A stretch of 37,226 nucleotides of DNA. It comes from CAYMQB01 sp964392665. GTDB lineage: Bacteria > Hydrothermota > E44-bin80. Position numbers and translations under genes: made by a program. This document shows positions 15,320 to 23,315 of the stretch, one piece after another. The notes beneath the pieces were generated by a model. The model did not search any database and was not told the origin of the DNA. It saw only the letters and a program-made list of their open reading frames with translations. Numbering within the stretch: the stretch's first letter is position 1; each line of letters opens with the position of its first letter. The stretch is taken from positions 1 through 37,226 of the forward strand of contig CAYMQB010000029.1 of NCBI GenBank assembly GCA_964392665.1, written 5' to 3'.

Positions 15320-17794
15320 TTATTGTTTTTTGTGTCGAGAGAACCATTGTGGTTTTATACAAGCTGTAAGAAAGAGAAGGACAAAAACAACGAACAGGAA
15401 CTTATTAATGAACCAGAATATCAAGGCTCCAACGACAAAAATAGAACGTATTCCATTTGGAGATGCAAACTTATTCCAGAAATCTTTTTGAGACACCGAC
15501 CATTTTTTGATTCTTATGTATAAAGCTATAATCCTCTTCCTGAGCAGTAAAAGGATATAAACGATGACAAGAAGGACTATAAACTTCAAGATTATGTTGA
15601 GCCACCCTTTTACATATTGAAAGTCCAGATAAAGTTCCTCTCCTTCTACAATAGTCTTGGCAAATCTATAAAGCTGACCTGAGGTCGGGACTTCAATCTT
15701 GAGAAGTGCAATACCTGCTTCACCACCTGTAATAATTCCTTTTCGTTGTTCTTTCTGTATGTTTTGAGCAAAATCGATTTCCTGCTTAAGTTGGTTCAAG
15801 AATGCGTCCCGTTGGTTTGCTGAGCTCGTCCTGAATTTGCTTTCCAATTTTCCTTGACTTCTCTTAATGGCTCTGTTTGAAACCTGTTTTTCAGGAGTCT
15901 CCCAATTTGTCAAGGCATCGTTGTATTCACTAACTTCATCGTATGAGAATACACGGTTCCTACCAAGAAAAGGATTGATTCCTGTTGCCAATTGTTCCTT
16001 CTCAACATTCCCCCCGAAATGGAGTAATCGATAATCATCGGGAAGGTAACATGACCATAACATTCTGCTTATAATTATATCCGTTTTAGGAAATTGCAAT
16101 CTTTTTGCCCCTAAGAAAGAAAATTCGGTAGTTCTATAATAATATAGAATCTCTACATCGAATGAAGCTATATTCTCACCTGTAATTTGCGAACGTGCGA
16201 GTGGTATCATAAATACTCCAGCTTCGTTTTTTGCAGGGACTTCCCTCTTTCCACTGACATAAAGACTCCATATTTCAGCTTTTTCCGGTAATTTAAGTTC
16301 AAGAAATTGTTTTCCTGTATTGCGCATAGTATAGACAATTCTGGTTATCACCTTACCCTCTTCCAAAAATACGGACATTACACTTGCATTATCGATTACG
16401 GTATTGACTACCGGAAGCTCTTCGTGCTTGGTAACCTTTAATGTCAGTCTAAAGGGATGTCTCAAATATCGCAGTCCAAAGATGGGTGGTCTTGCAGACA
16501 TATTCACAAGTTCGATAGGCAATTCCTGAATATCAAGCCTATCTATTTTTTCGGCCACAGAGATTTCAGTTTCTGCAGTGCTCTTCTTTTCTCCCCCTAT
16601 ATAACCTGTTTCTCTAACGGCATTCAATATTTGATATCCATCGAAATCGATTTCATTCTGCTTTTCTGAAAATATCCTTTCAGATACTACGGTGAATATA
16701 ACACTTCCCTCCTTTGCTCCACCGAAAGGCACACTTAATATATCCTTACCTTTTACTTTTTTCGTATTCCAATCCCTGATTTCCTGCCAGTTTTGATCTT
16801 TTACATATAGTATGCTGTAATCCGCGGGAACGAAAATTTCTATATTAGAAATAATATTCTGCAGAATATTCAATTTAAATTTGGTAGTTACGCGTAAAGC
16901 ATCGTCCTCGATAGAAAGAAGACTGAAAGTTTCTGCATAGATTTTGGCGGGTCCTCTTTTTTTCTCGGTCTTTGTAACAAGGGTGCGATGCAACTTGACG
17001 TTAATCTGGTTTGTTGTAGAAAGTACTGCTTCAACTTTGGTATGTCCGCCAATTCTCGATACAGTCATATGTTTTTCCTGTGGGATCTCAACCAATACAT
17101 CTTCTATAGGTATATCAATCTTCAATAATGTAATGGATGTTTGGGGAACGCTAAGATTCACTACATCAGGTCCTTTTTCAAGGTCTGTTTGTATGGAAAA
17201 CTCCAGGTCTATAATGTGCTGTCCACTCTTATTTGTTGCGAGAACGTACCAACCATTTTCCATCATTACAAGACCTGATTTATTGTCCAATGTAATCTTT
17301 TGTAATGCGACATTCTGAGGCAGGAGAGGAATCTTGGAAAACGCCGTCCTATCTTTTTCGAATATTTCAAGATAGAATTTAACGGTGAAAGATACGCTTT
17401 TCTTTTTCATAATCCCGGAATATTCTGCTTTTGTGATAAGGTAATCACCCGGAGGTGCAATGGGTGCAACAGCCACTACCTTCATTTGTTCAAGTAACTT
17501 CTTGAACTGCTCCCGCTGGAGTACGACTTTCCCATTCTGTATATTGTACTCTACTTTTACTTCACTGCCTGTTTGTGCAAGAAGTTTCTTAAATTCTTCC
17601 CAGGTTAATATTACCTCGTCTGAATCTATTTTAAGAAATTTCTTAAACTCACTCCAGGGAATTCTCACCAGGCTTTTACTGTCTTCTGGACTCTCAGCAT
17701 ATACTGTAGCGACTTTTCCCTGACCCATATATCCTATTAAAGATATAAGGAAAACAAACCAGAAAATCATTCTCGTTTTTTTCTGGGATACCAT
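15320..17794 (-). CDS. Large secreted/membrane-anchored protein, paralogue B (824 aa), family unknown
   Basis: This protein is colinear with the 844-aa product downstream. Signal peptide about residues 1-34; then IPWSEFKKFLKI, LTWEEFKKLLAQTG and LQREQFKKLLEQMK, three copies of an E(E/Q)FKKLL helix. The beta-rich middle includes RGPAKIYAETFSLLSIEDDA, SARPPIFGLRYLRHPFRL and LPDDYRLLHFGGN. A charged Gln/Lys-rich linker near 640-700 precedes two to four hydrophobic helices at the C-terminus. The start has a near-perfect GAGGAGGAG. No enzyme motif is visible. It has fewer membrane segments than paralogue A, which suggests specialised partners rather than redundant copies. That is inference. Confidence 0.75.
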   Translation of the reverse strand: MVSQKKTRMIFWFVFLISLIGYMGQGKVATVYAESPEDSKSLVRIPWSEFKKFLKIDSDEVILTWEEFKKLLAQTGSEVKVEYNIQNGKVVLQREQFKKLLEQMKVVAVAPIAPPGDYLITKAEYSGIMKKKSVSFTVKFYLEIFEKDRTAFSKIPLLPQNVALQKITLDNKSGLVMMENGWYVLATNKSGQHIIDLEFSIQTDLEKGPDVVNLSVPQTSITLLKIDIPIEDVLVEIPQEKHMTVSRIGGHTKVEAVLSTTNQINVKLHRTLVTKTEKKRGPAKIYAETFSLLSIEDDALRVTTKFKLNILQNIISNIEIFVPADYSILYVKDQNWQEIRDWNTKKVKGKDILSVPFGGAKEGSVIFTVVSERIFSEKQNEIDFDGYQILNAVRETGYIGGEKKSTAETEISVAEKIDRLDIQELPIELVNMSARPPIFGLRYLRHPFRLTLKVTKHEELPVVNTVIDNASVMSVFLEEGKVITRIVYTMRNTGKQFLELKLPEKAEIWSLYVSGKREVPAKNEAGVFMIPLARSQITGENIASFDVEILYYYRTTEFSFLGAKRLQFPKTDIIISRMLWSCYLPDDYRLLHFGGNVEKEQLATGINPFLGRNRVFSYDEVSEYNDALTNWETPEKQVSNRAIKRSQGKLESKFRTSSANQRDAFLNQLKQEIDFAQNIQKEQRKGIITGGEAGIALLKIEVPTSGQLYRFAKTIVEGEELYLDFQYVKGWLNIILKFIVLLVIVYILLLLRKRIIALYIRIKKWSVSQKDFWNKFASPNGIRSIFVVGALIFWFINKFLFVVFVLLFLTACIKPQWFSRHKKQ

Positions 17795-18035
17795 ATACTC
17801 CTCCTCATTTTTCTTGATTCCATAAAATTTGACTACAAAATACCCTGTTAGAAAAATATCTTAATTTTTTCTTCCGTTTATATATACCTTTTTACTCATT
17901 CTTTATTCCATAATTCTTTAAAATGCACACAGCACTTTATTAATCGATTCTTGTTCAAGCGAAAAATTACTAAAATGAGCGAAATTAGTGTTTCATGCTT
18001 ATTTTTTGATTTGCTGTCCACCATATGCAAACAGC

Positions 18036-18264
18036 GTAAATAGTCACTGAACTCCGTCGTAATTCAGAGTAAATGACCAGTGAGTCGTGTCATTGCGAGT
18101 TCCACTTCTTGCCCTGTGTAATATCATTATTCACAAAACATTTTCCTATTACACGGCGCTTGCTCGACTCATGCGAAGCAATCCCATACTTGCCTTCTGT
18201 CAATATGAGATTGCCACGCCTGTCACAGGCAGGCTCGCAATGACGGGGTTTACTGACTATTTAC
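18036..18264. mobile_element. MITE-like imperfect inverted-repeat element
   Basis: Two 31-base arms (18069-18099 and 18234-18264) are inverted repeats matching at about 23 of 31 positions. They include the exact 11-mer GTCATTGCGAG/CTCGCAATGAC. A third copy (18036-18065) precedes the left arm in direct orientation. The enclosed sequence has a hairpin, GCCTGT-C-ACAGGC (18218-18230), and GCGAAGCAATC words typical of dispersed repeats in many bacteria. No transposase is encoded. The rest of 17795-18359 shows no gene. Confidence 0.5.
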
Positions 18265-18359
18265 CAGACAGCACTTCTGAATTCATAATGGCTTAATGAT
18301 AGTGCAAATCCCTCGAAAAAATGTTATTTGGTAAGGCAGTTGAAGAAATACTTGAAAGT

Positions 18360-19796
18360 TCAATCTTCCCAGATTCTTCTTATATGTCGCTCTGGAAGTT
18401 TTTTTGTAAAAAGACTGACAAAAATTATGGAAATCAAACCCACAATTATGCCGGGTATAAAACCATGGATTCCGAAAGGTTTTCCCAATATCATCCATAT
18501 AAGGGCTACAGAACTTCCCGATATCATTGAAGATACTGCTCCCCATCTAGTTGTTTTCTTCCAGTATATTCCAAAGAGAATAGGCCATAGAGTTGACGAT
18601 GCTATGATTGCCCATGCAAAAGCGGTTAGTACAAGTATTAGACCCGGCGGCTTAACTGCAATAAGAACAGAGATTGCACCTGCAACAGCACTAACAATCC
18701 TTCCGGTGCGAATTAGTTTCTTATCATCTGTTTTTTTTCCTAAGCCCTTCTGCCAGAAATCACGCACGATCGCACTACTTACGATTATCAGCACTGCTGC
18801 AAAAGTTGACATACCTGCGGCAATAACTGCAGCAAGAAAGATTGCCGCTCCAAGTGGAGACAGCACTACCTTTGTGAGAGTTGGAATAGCAAGGTCGGGA
18901 TTTTTGAGTGCTGGGAATAGAATACGTGACATTGCTCCGTTTAGATAAGGCAAGAGAGCAAGACAACCGCCAACCGTTACAACAATAGTTCCGATTCTCA
19001 AAGTTGCCGTATTTTTTATGGAATAAAACCTAATAACCAATTGCGGCATCCCCCAAACACCAAAACTCACGATTAAACAATAAGAAATCAGACCGGCGTA
19101 TCCCCAGATACCAGGTGTTGAAACAAGTCCGGAATCAATTGCGGCAAGCTTCTGGTTTGCTGCTGCTAAACCTCCAACAGTAGCCAAGGTTTTAGAAGTC
19201 AGAAGGAAAAGTCCTACTATCATTATAAGAGCCTGAACGAAGCTTGTCCAGACAACGGCTAGATATCCTCCAATAGAAACATAAAGGATAATAATGAAAC
19301 CCGAAATAGCAATTGCATATATGTAAGGAATTTGCATGAGAACTTCGAAGATGTGTCCCATTCCTTTAAGCACACTAACATTATAAATAATCATAAATAT
19401 GAAAATTACTATTGCAAGGAAAACTCGGGATTCTGGTGCTTTGAACCTCTCGGCAATGAAACCAGGAATGGTCATTGTTCCAAGTTTCTGCGTATATTTT
19501 CGTAATCTTTTACCAAGAAAAATCCAGCACAAGGTGCATCCCAAAAGAACATTAATGGCACCTACCCATAACGTAGACATTCCAAATTTGTATCCAAATC
19601 CTCCACCACCGATTATCACAACAGATGAAAAATAAGCAGCAATAAAGGACAGAGCTGTAACGAAAGGTCCAACATTACGTCCACCAATGTAAAAACCTTC
19701 TATTCCCTTTGATTTTCTACCTGCAAATATGCCAACTCCGATAAGAATTAACATATAAAAAGCTATTACAAGCCAGTAAATCGATATTTCACTCAT
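18360..19796 (-). CDS. Sodium:solute symporter family (SSF) transporter
   Basis: The 478-aa protein has about 13 membrane helices and the start typical of the family (YWLVIAFYMLILIGVGIFAG, then SKGIEGFYIGGRNVG). The FIAAYFSSVVIIGGGGFGYK stretch corresponds to the unwound first core helix that binds Na+. The family signature continues in GGYLAVVWTSFVQALIM, and near the end there are AGMSTFAAVLIIVSSAIVRD and LVLTAFAWAIIASSTLWPIL. It moves an organic solute with Na+, but the substrate cannot be read. It follows a 43-aa helper gene by 55 bp and is probably in one transcript with nrdJ upstream. The ATG has no strong ribosome-binding site. Confidence 0.9.
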   Translation of the reverse strand: MSEISIYWLVIAFYMLILIGVGIFAGRKSKGIEGFYIGGRNVGPFVTALSFIAAYFSSVVIIGGGGFGYKFGMSTLWVGAINVLLGCTLCWIFLGKRLRKYTQKLGTMTIPGFIAERFKAPESRVFLAIVIFIFMIIYNVSVLKGMGHIFEVLMQIPYIYAIAISGFIIILYVSIGGYLAVVWTSFVQALIMIVGLFLLTSKTLATVGGLAAANQKLAAIDSGLVSTPGIWGYAGLISYCLIVSFGVWGMPQLVIRFYSIKNTATLRIGTIVVTVGGCLALLPYLNGAMSRILFPALKNPDLAIPTLTKVVLSPLGAAIFLAAVIAAGMSTFAAVLIIVSSAIVRDFWQKGLGKKTDDKKLIRTGRIVSAVAGAISVLIAVKPPGLILVLTAFAWAIIASSTLWPILFGIYWKKTTRWGAVSSMISGSSVALIWMILGKPFGIHGFIPGIIVGLISIIFVSLFTKKLPERHIRRIWED

Positions 19797-19851
19797 AATC
19801 TTGCATGTCTCGACCAGCCAGAGAATTCATTTTTTTGTTTGCTTATTTGTC

Positions 19852-19983
19852 TCATCTTTTCTTATCTTGGTTTCTTTTTGATGTTTTATAATCAAAAAAT
19901 ACCCAGATAATTGCAATAATCACTGAAAAGCCCGTGACTATCCAGGCAAGAAAAGTAGACCAAGGGGTATTAAATGGTGCCAT
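19852..19983 (-). CDS. Symporter small accessory protein (43 aa)
   Basis: A short frame between nrdJ and the symporter gene encodes a single membrane helix. It starts MAPFNTPWSTFLAWIVTG, continues FSVIIAIIWVFFDY and ends in a basic tail (SKRNQDKKR). Its size, Trp-rich start, single helix and position directly 5' of an SSF symporter match the small accessory proteins encoded beside many SSF/SSS symporters. It begins 26 bp after the nrdJ stop and ends 55 bp before the symporter ATG. The ribosome-binding site is poor, so translation may depend on coupling. The frame is short, but the amphipathic pattern and context support a real gene. Confidence 0.75.
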   Translation of the reverse strand: MAPFNTPWSTFLAWIVTGFSVIIAIIWVFFDYKTSKRNQDKKR

Positions 19984-20008
19984 TAAAAAAGTTAGTTAAT
20001 AGAATAAA

Positions 20009-22162
20009 CTATATGCCACAGGTGGGACATCCACCTGCGTATTCCGAATCGACAGTAAAAAACTCTCCATCCAACCTTAACTTAAGGTCTTCAATAAGGT
20101 TAGGATTATTGGGATTATTTTTCCCAGATTCCTTATTTACAGAACCGATATTTAGCACCTGAGCCTTCTTGCTTCGGTCTCTGTAAATGGTAACTCCTTT
20201 GCATCCAAGGTCATACGCAAGATTATATATTTCTTTAACTTGTTCAGGTGTTGCCATATGTGAAAGATTCACCGTCTTTGACACGGCATTATCCACATAT
20301 TTCTGAAATGCTGCTTGCATCTTAACATGCCAGCCCGGTGCAATATCATGTGCGGTAACAAAAACCTTCTTCACATCTTCTGGTATCCCATCTATTTCTT
20401 GAACACTTCCTTTTTTTGCAATCTCTCTCATCAAATTCTCGGAATAGAAGCCTCTCTTGTTTGCAACTTCTTCAAAATAAGGATTTACTTCCATTAGTTC
20501 AGTATTATCCATAACATTCCTAATATAGGCAACTGCAAATAGTGGCTCAATTCCACTAGATGTATTGGCTATAATACTTATTGTACCGGTGGGAGCAATA
20601 GTAGTAAGGGTTGCATTTCTCTGAGCGGGATTCCCTCTCTCTGCAAACACGCTCAGTTCAAAATTAGGGAATGCACCACGAATTCCTGCCATGTCTCTTG
20701 ATTTCTCTTTAGCTTTCTCAGTTATGAATTTCATTACCTTCTCTGCGGTTTCCACAGCTTCGTTGGAGTTATAAGGAATATTCAGTTGTATTAGCAAGTC
20801 GGAGAAACCCATTACTCCAAGACCGATTTTTCTGTTCCCCTTTACCATTGTTTGTATTTCTTTAAGTGGAAATTTACTAACATCTATCACATTGTCAAGA
20901 AAATGCACTGCACTTCTCGTTACCCTCTCGAGTTTTTGATAATCTATCTCGTTATTTTTCACAATCTTACCAAGATTTATGGAACCTAAATTACAAGCCT
21001 CGAATGGCAACAGAGGTTGCTCACCGCAGGGATTTGTGCATTCTATCCTGCCTATTGTAGGTGTTGGATTGTCCTTATTCAACCTATCCAGGAAAACAAC
21101 GCCCGGGTCGCCTGTTTCCCATGCCATAAGTGTAATGAGGTCAAATATTTGCTTTGCATTTACTTTTTGAACTGTGTTGCCATTTCTTGGATTAATAAGA
21201 GGGAAATCGCCTCCTTCTTTAACAGCTTTCATAAAATCATCCGTTACTCCGACTGAAATGTTGAAATTCGTGAGAACACCCTCTTTTCTTTTACAGGTAA
21301 TGAAATCCATAATGTCCGGATGATCAATTCTGAGGATTCCCATGTTTGCACCTCTTCGTTTTCCGCCCTGCTTTATGACCTCTGTCGCAGAATCAAAAAC
21401 CTTTATGAAGGAAATTGGTCCTGATGCAATACCTCCTGTAGTTTTTACAACATCGTTTTGCGGTCTTATATTTGAGAAAGAAAATCCCGTTCCTCCCCCT
21501 GTTTTGTGAATAATAGCAGCATATTTTACTGCATCGAAAATTTCCTGCATAGAATCACCAACTGGTAGCACAAAACAAGCAGAAAGCTGCTGAAGGTCCG
21601 TACCTGCATTCATCAAAGTGGGAGAATTCGGTAAGAATTCAAGGGATGTCATCATTCTGTAGAATTCCTCTTCTCTTTTTTTGACATCCGATTCAGCATC
21701 ATATAAGGCATCTGCAGAAGCAATATTCAATGCAACTCTGTGGAATAGTTGACTTGGAGTTTCAGTTACTTCCCCTTTTTCGTTCTTTTTTAGATATCTT
21801 CTCTTCAAAACAGTGGTTGAATTCAGTGATAATTTAATATCATCCTCAACACCCAGCAAAACCTTCTTAAATTCTCGCAATTCTGTCCTTTTTTGTCTGT
21901 AAAGTATATATGCTTTTGCAGTTTTTGCATGCCCGGATTGCATCAGTATTTTTTCTACAAGGTCCTGAACCTGTTCAACCGTTGGAGGATGTTCTTCACT
22001 GAAACGCTGGTCTAAAACCCTTACTATTATTGAACTTAGTTCTCCTGCCTTTTTTCTATCTCTTCCACCTACTGCTTTTGCCGCCTTGAAAATAGCATCA
22101 CTAATCTTGTTTTCGGTAAAATCTACTAATCTTCCATCCCTCTTTCTTATCTTCCCGATCAT
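20009..22162 (-). CDS. nrdJ: NrdJ, adenosylcobalamin-dependent (class II) ribonucleotide reductase
   Basis: Makes deoxyribonucleotides using B12 rather than oxygen-dependent iron. An N-terminal ATP-cone (residues ~4-95, starting IRKRDGRLVDF) is followed by the catalytic barrel. Numbered from the ATG: Cys196 (LSACFVLP) and Cys390 (FEACNLGSINL) form the reducing pair, and thiyl Cys379 with Glu381 sits in NPCGEQPL. The C-terminal CPTC can reload the disulfide. Length (717 aa) is normal for the compact class II enzyme. I use the ATG at 22162 over the TTG one codon earlier; GGGGGA lies just upstream. Two NrdR boxes and a strong promoter lie upstream. No radical-generating nrdB or nrdG is nearby. 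Confidence 0.97.
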   Translation of the reverse strand: MIGKIRKRDGRLVDFTENKISDAIFKAAKAVGGRDRKKAGELSSIIVRVLDQRFSEEHPPTVEQVQDLVEKILMQSGHAKTAKAYILYRQKRTELREFKKVLLGVEDDIKLSLNSTTVLKRRYLKKNEKGEVTETPSQLFHRVALNIASADALYDAESDVKKREEEFYRMMTSLEFLPNSPTLMNAGTDLQQLSACFVLPVGDSMQEIFDAVKYAAIIHKTGGGTGFSFSNIRPQNDVVKTTGGIASGPISFIKVFDSATEVIKQGGKRRGANMGILRIDHPDIMDFITCKRKEGVLTNFNISVGVTDDFMKAVKEGGDFPLINPRNGNTVQKVNAKQIFDLITLMAWETGDPGVVFLDRLNKDNPTPTIGRIECTNPCGEQPLLPFEACNLGSINLGKIVKNNEIDYQKLERVTRSAVHFLDNVIDVSKFPLKEIQTMVKGNRKIGLGVMGFSDLLIQLNIPYNSNEAVETAEKVMKFITEKAKEKSRDMAGIRGAFPNFELSVFAERGNPAQRNATLTTIAPTGTISIIANTSSGIEPLFAVAYIRNVMDNTELMEVNPYFEEVANKRGFYSENLMREIAKKGSVQEIDGIPEDVKKVFVTAHDIAPGWHVKMQAAFQKYVDNAVSKTVNLSHMATPEQVKEIYNLAYDLGCKGVTIYRDRSKKAQVLNIGSVNKESGKNNPNNPNLIEDLKLRLDGEFFTVDSEYAGGCPTCGI

Positions 22163-22208
22163 CAATCCCCCTTAATTTCGCATAAATGTACCATTGAATA
22201 AGATGCAA

Positions 22209-22255
22209 GTACTATATATTGTATATTCTTTATTAAACTTCACAAGATATTGTAT
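22209..22255. promoter_or_regulatory. Pair of NrdR boxes upstream of nrdJ
   Basis: Two 16-nt near-palindromes, GTACTATATATTGTAT (22209-22224) and TCACAAGATATTGTAT (22240-22255), each match the NrdR consensus ACACWATATATWGTGT at about 13 of 16 positions. Their starts are 31 bp apart, three helical turns, the spacing known for NrdR operators. The second overlaps the -10; the first lies downstream of the start site, consistent with repression. Confidence 0.8.
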
Positions 22256-22277
22256 AGGAAAATATATTTTCTGTCAA
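22249..22277 (-). promoter_or_regulatory. nrdJ promoter
   Basis: On the minus strand TTGACA (22272-22277), a 17-bp spacer and TACAAT (22249-22254). The -10 is embedded in the second NrdR box. The remaining leader up to nrdJ shows no conserved B12-box, so a cobalamin riboswitch is not supported. Confidence 0.75.
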
Positions 22278-22421
22278 GTAAAAAATTCAAAAAACTCAAA
22301 AAAAATGTCTTTTCATCTTTTTCGGTGCGAAAGTATGCGCAAAATTTCGAATAAATGACTTTAATCTATGTGTAGTAAATCACTAAATAATAAATATATA
22401 GACTGGAATAAAAGGATGCAA

Positions 22422-23315
22422 TTAAGGAATTGCTGTATTTGCTGCTTTTTTCTGTGGAGATGAAGTTCCAAATTCTTGAATATCAGGTATATAGGCTGCA
22501 GTATCCGTCCACCACTTAAAAAGCGGTGGAATGGGTCTTTGTTCTTTAAAAATCAGTGAACTTATGTCCACCACGGCTCTGAATTCGTATCCTGGCATAT
22601 AATCCCACGAATGCCATTTCCAGTGTTCCGGAGGAGAGCTAAAACTCCAATAAATGTACAAATTCTTGAACAAACCCTTGTGCTTTAACAGAGCATAGAT
22701 TGAACCGGAACTATTGGCAATAAGGTCGAGTATGCTAAATCCTTCATCTTTTTCTTTTCCGTCAACAAACTCTTCAAAAAAGCCACCTGCAAAAACAAGG
22801 GCAGTTGCCAAATAGTATGCCTCATCCGAAACCCAGTCCTCGCTATCCCTTCCATTATGGGAAACAAAGGGCAAACCATCAATAATGTATTCACACAAAA
22901 ATGAAACAGGTTTTACGGGTAAATAGTGATAGAAAAAATGGACACCTTTGTCTGCCTGGGTGTTTTGACTTTTTTCCTGCTCGAGTGTTTTAAAATGAAA
23001 AGGACCCTGATTTAATGGACTTGAGTGATTTGGGCTTGTTATGAGTTGCCATCTTTGCTTGAATTTTCTTCGTGCTTCGGGATTAATCAGCACAATTGCT
23101 GAAGTGACAAGTAGTGCATTGCCAATTACATAGTTTGCTCTGGATTTTTTAGGAAGCACAAATGTACGATCAAAAGGATCGGAGCTCTTCTTGAGATTAA
23201 GATATGGTTGCAGAGAGCATTCCAAATAAGAATTATCGATGAGTGGGCTGTAACTGGCATCCAAATTTAATAAGGCAAGTCCATAAAAAATAAGTAAAAA
23301 GGGGATACTTTTCAT
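22422..23315 (-). CDS. DUF2279/YfiM-like exported protein (297 aa)
   Basis: A signal peptide (residues 1-20) and a hydrophobic segment around 65-80 precede the part that resembles DUF2279. The visible signature is DKGVHFFYHYLPVKPV, then EEFVDGKEKDEGFSILDLIA followed by NSSGSIYALLK. In DUF2279 proteins a DK-x-x-H helix and a D-G-x-S-x-x-D-x-x-A-N helix lie in a membrane-associated bundle. The C-terminal part (WKWHSWDYMPGYEFR, then VDISSLIF) is unfamiliar. It overlaps the preceding HAMP-PAS gene by one base (TAATG), which couples their translation and places it last in the trkH operon. Function unknown. Confidence 0.65.
   Translation of the reverse strand: MKSIPFLLIFYGLALLNLDASYSPLIDNSYLECSLQPYLNLKKSSDPFDRTFVLPKKSRANYVIGNALLVTSAIVLINPEARRKFKQRWQLITSPNHSSPLNQGPFHFKTLEQEKSQNTQADKGVHFFYHYLPVKPVSFLCEYIIDGLPFVSHNGRDSEDWVSDEAYYLATALVFAGGFFEEFVDGKEKDEGFSILDLIANSSGSIYALLKHKGLFKNLYIYWSFSSPPEHWKWHSWDYMPGYEFRAVVDISSLIFKEQRPIPPLFKWWTDTAAYIPDIQEFGTSSPQKKAANTAIP

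Noticed and set aside
15320..17794. EF-hand calcium sites in the N-terminal DSDEVILTWEEF-type repeats
   Set aside because: Asp at positions 1 and 3 fit, but the required Glu is one residue early and the loop Gly is missing, so these are not canonical EF-hands.
22166..22421. Cobalamin riboswitch before nrdJ
   Set aside because: A B12-dependent enzyme would suit one, but no B12-box or long structured leader is visible; the region is explained by the promoter and NrdR boxes.
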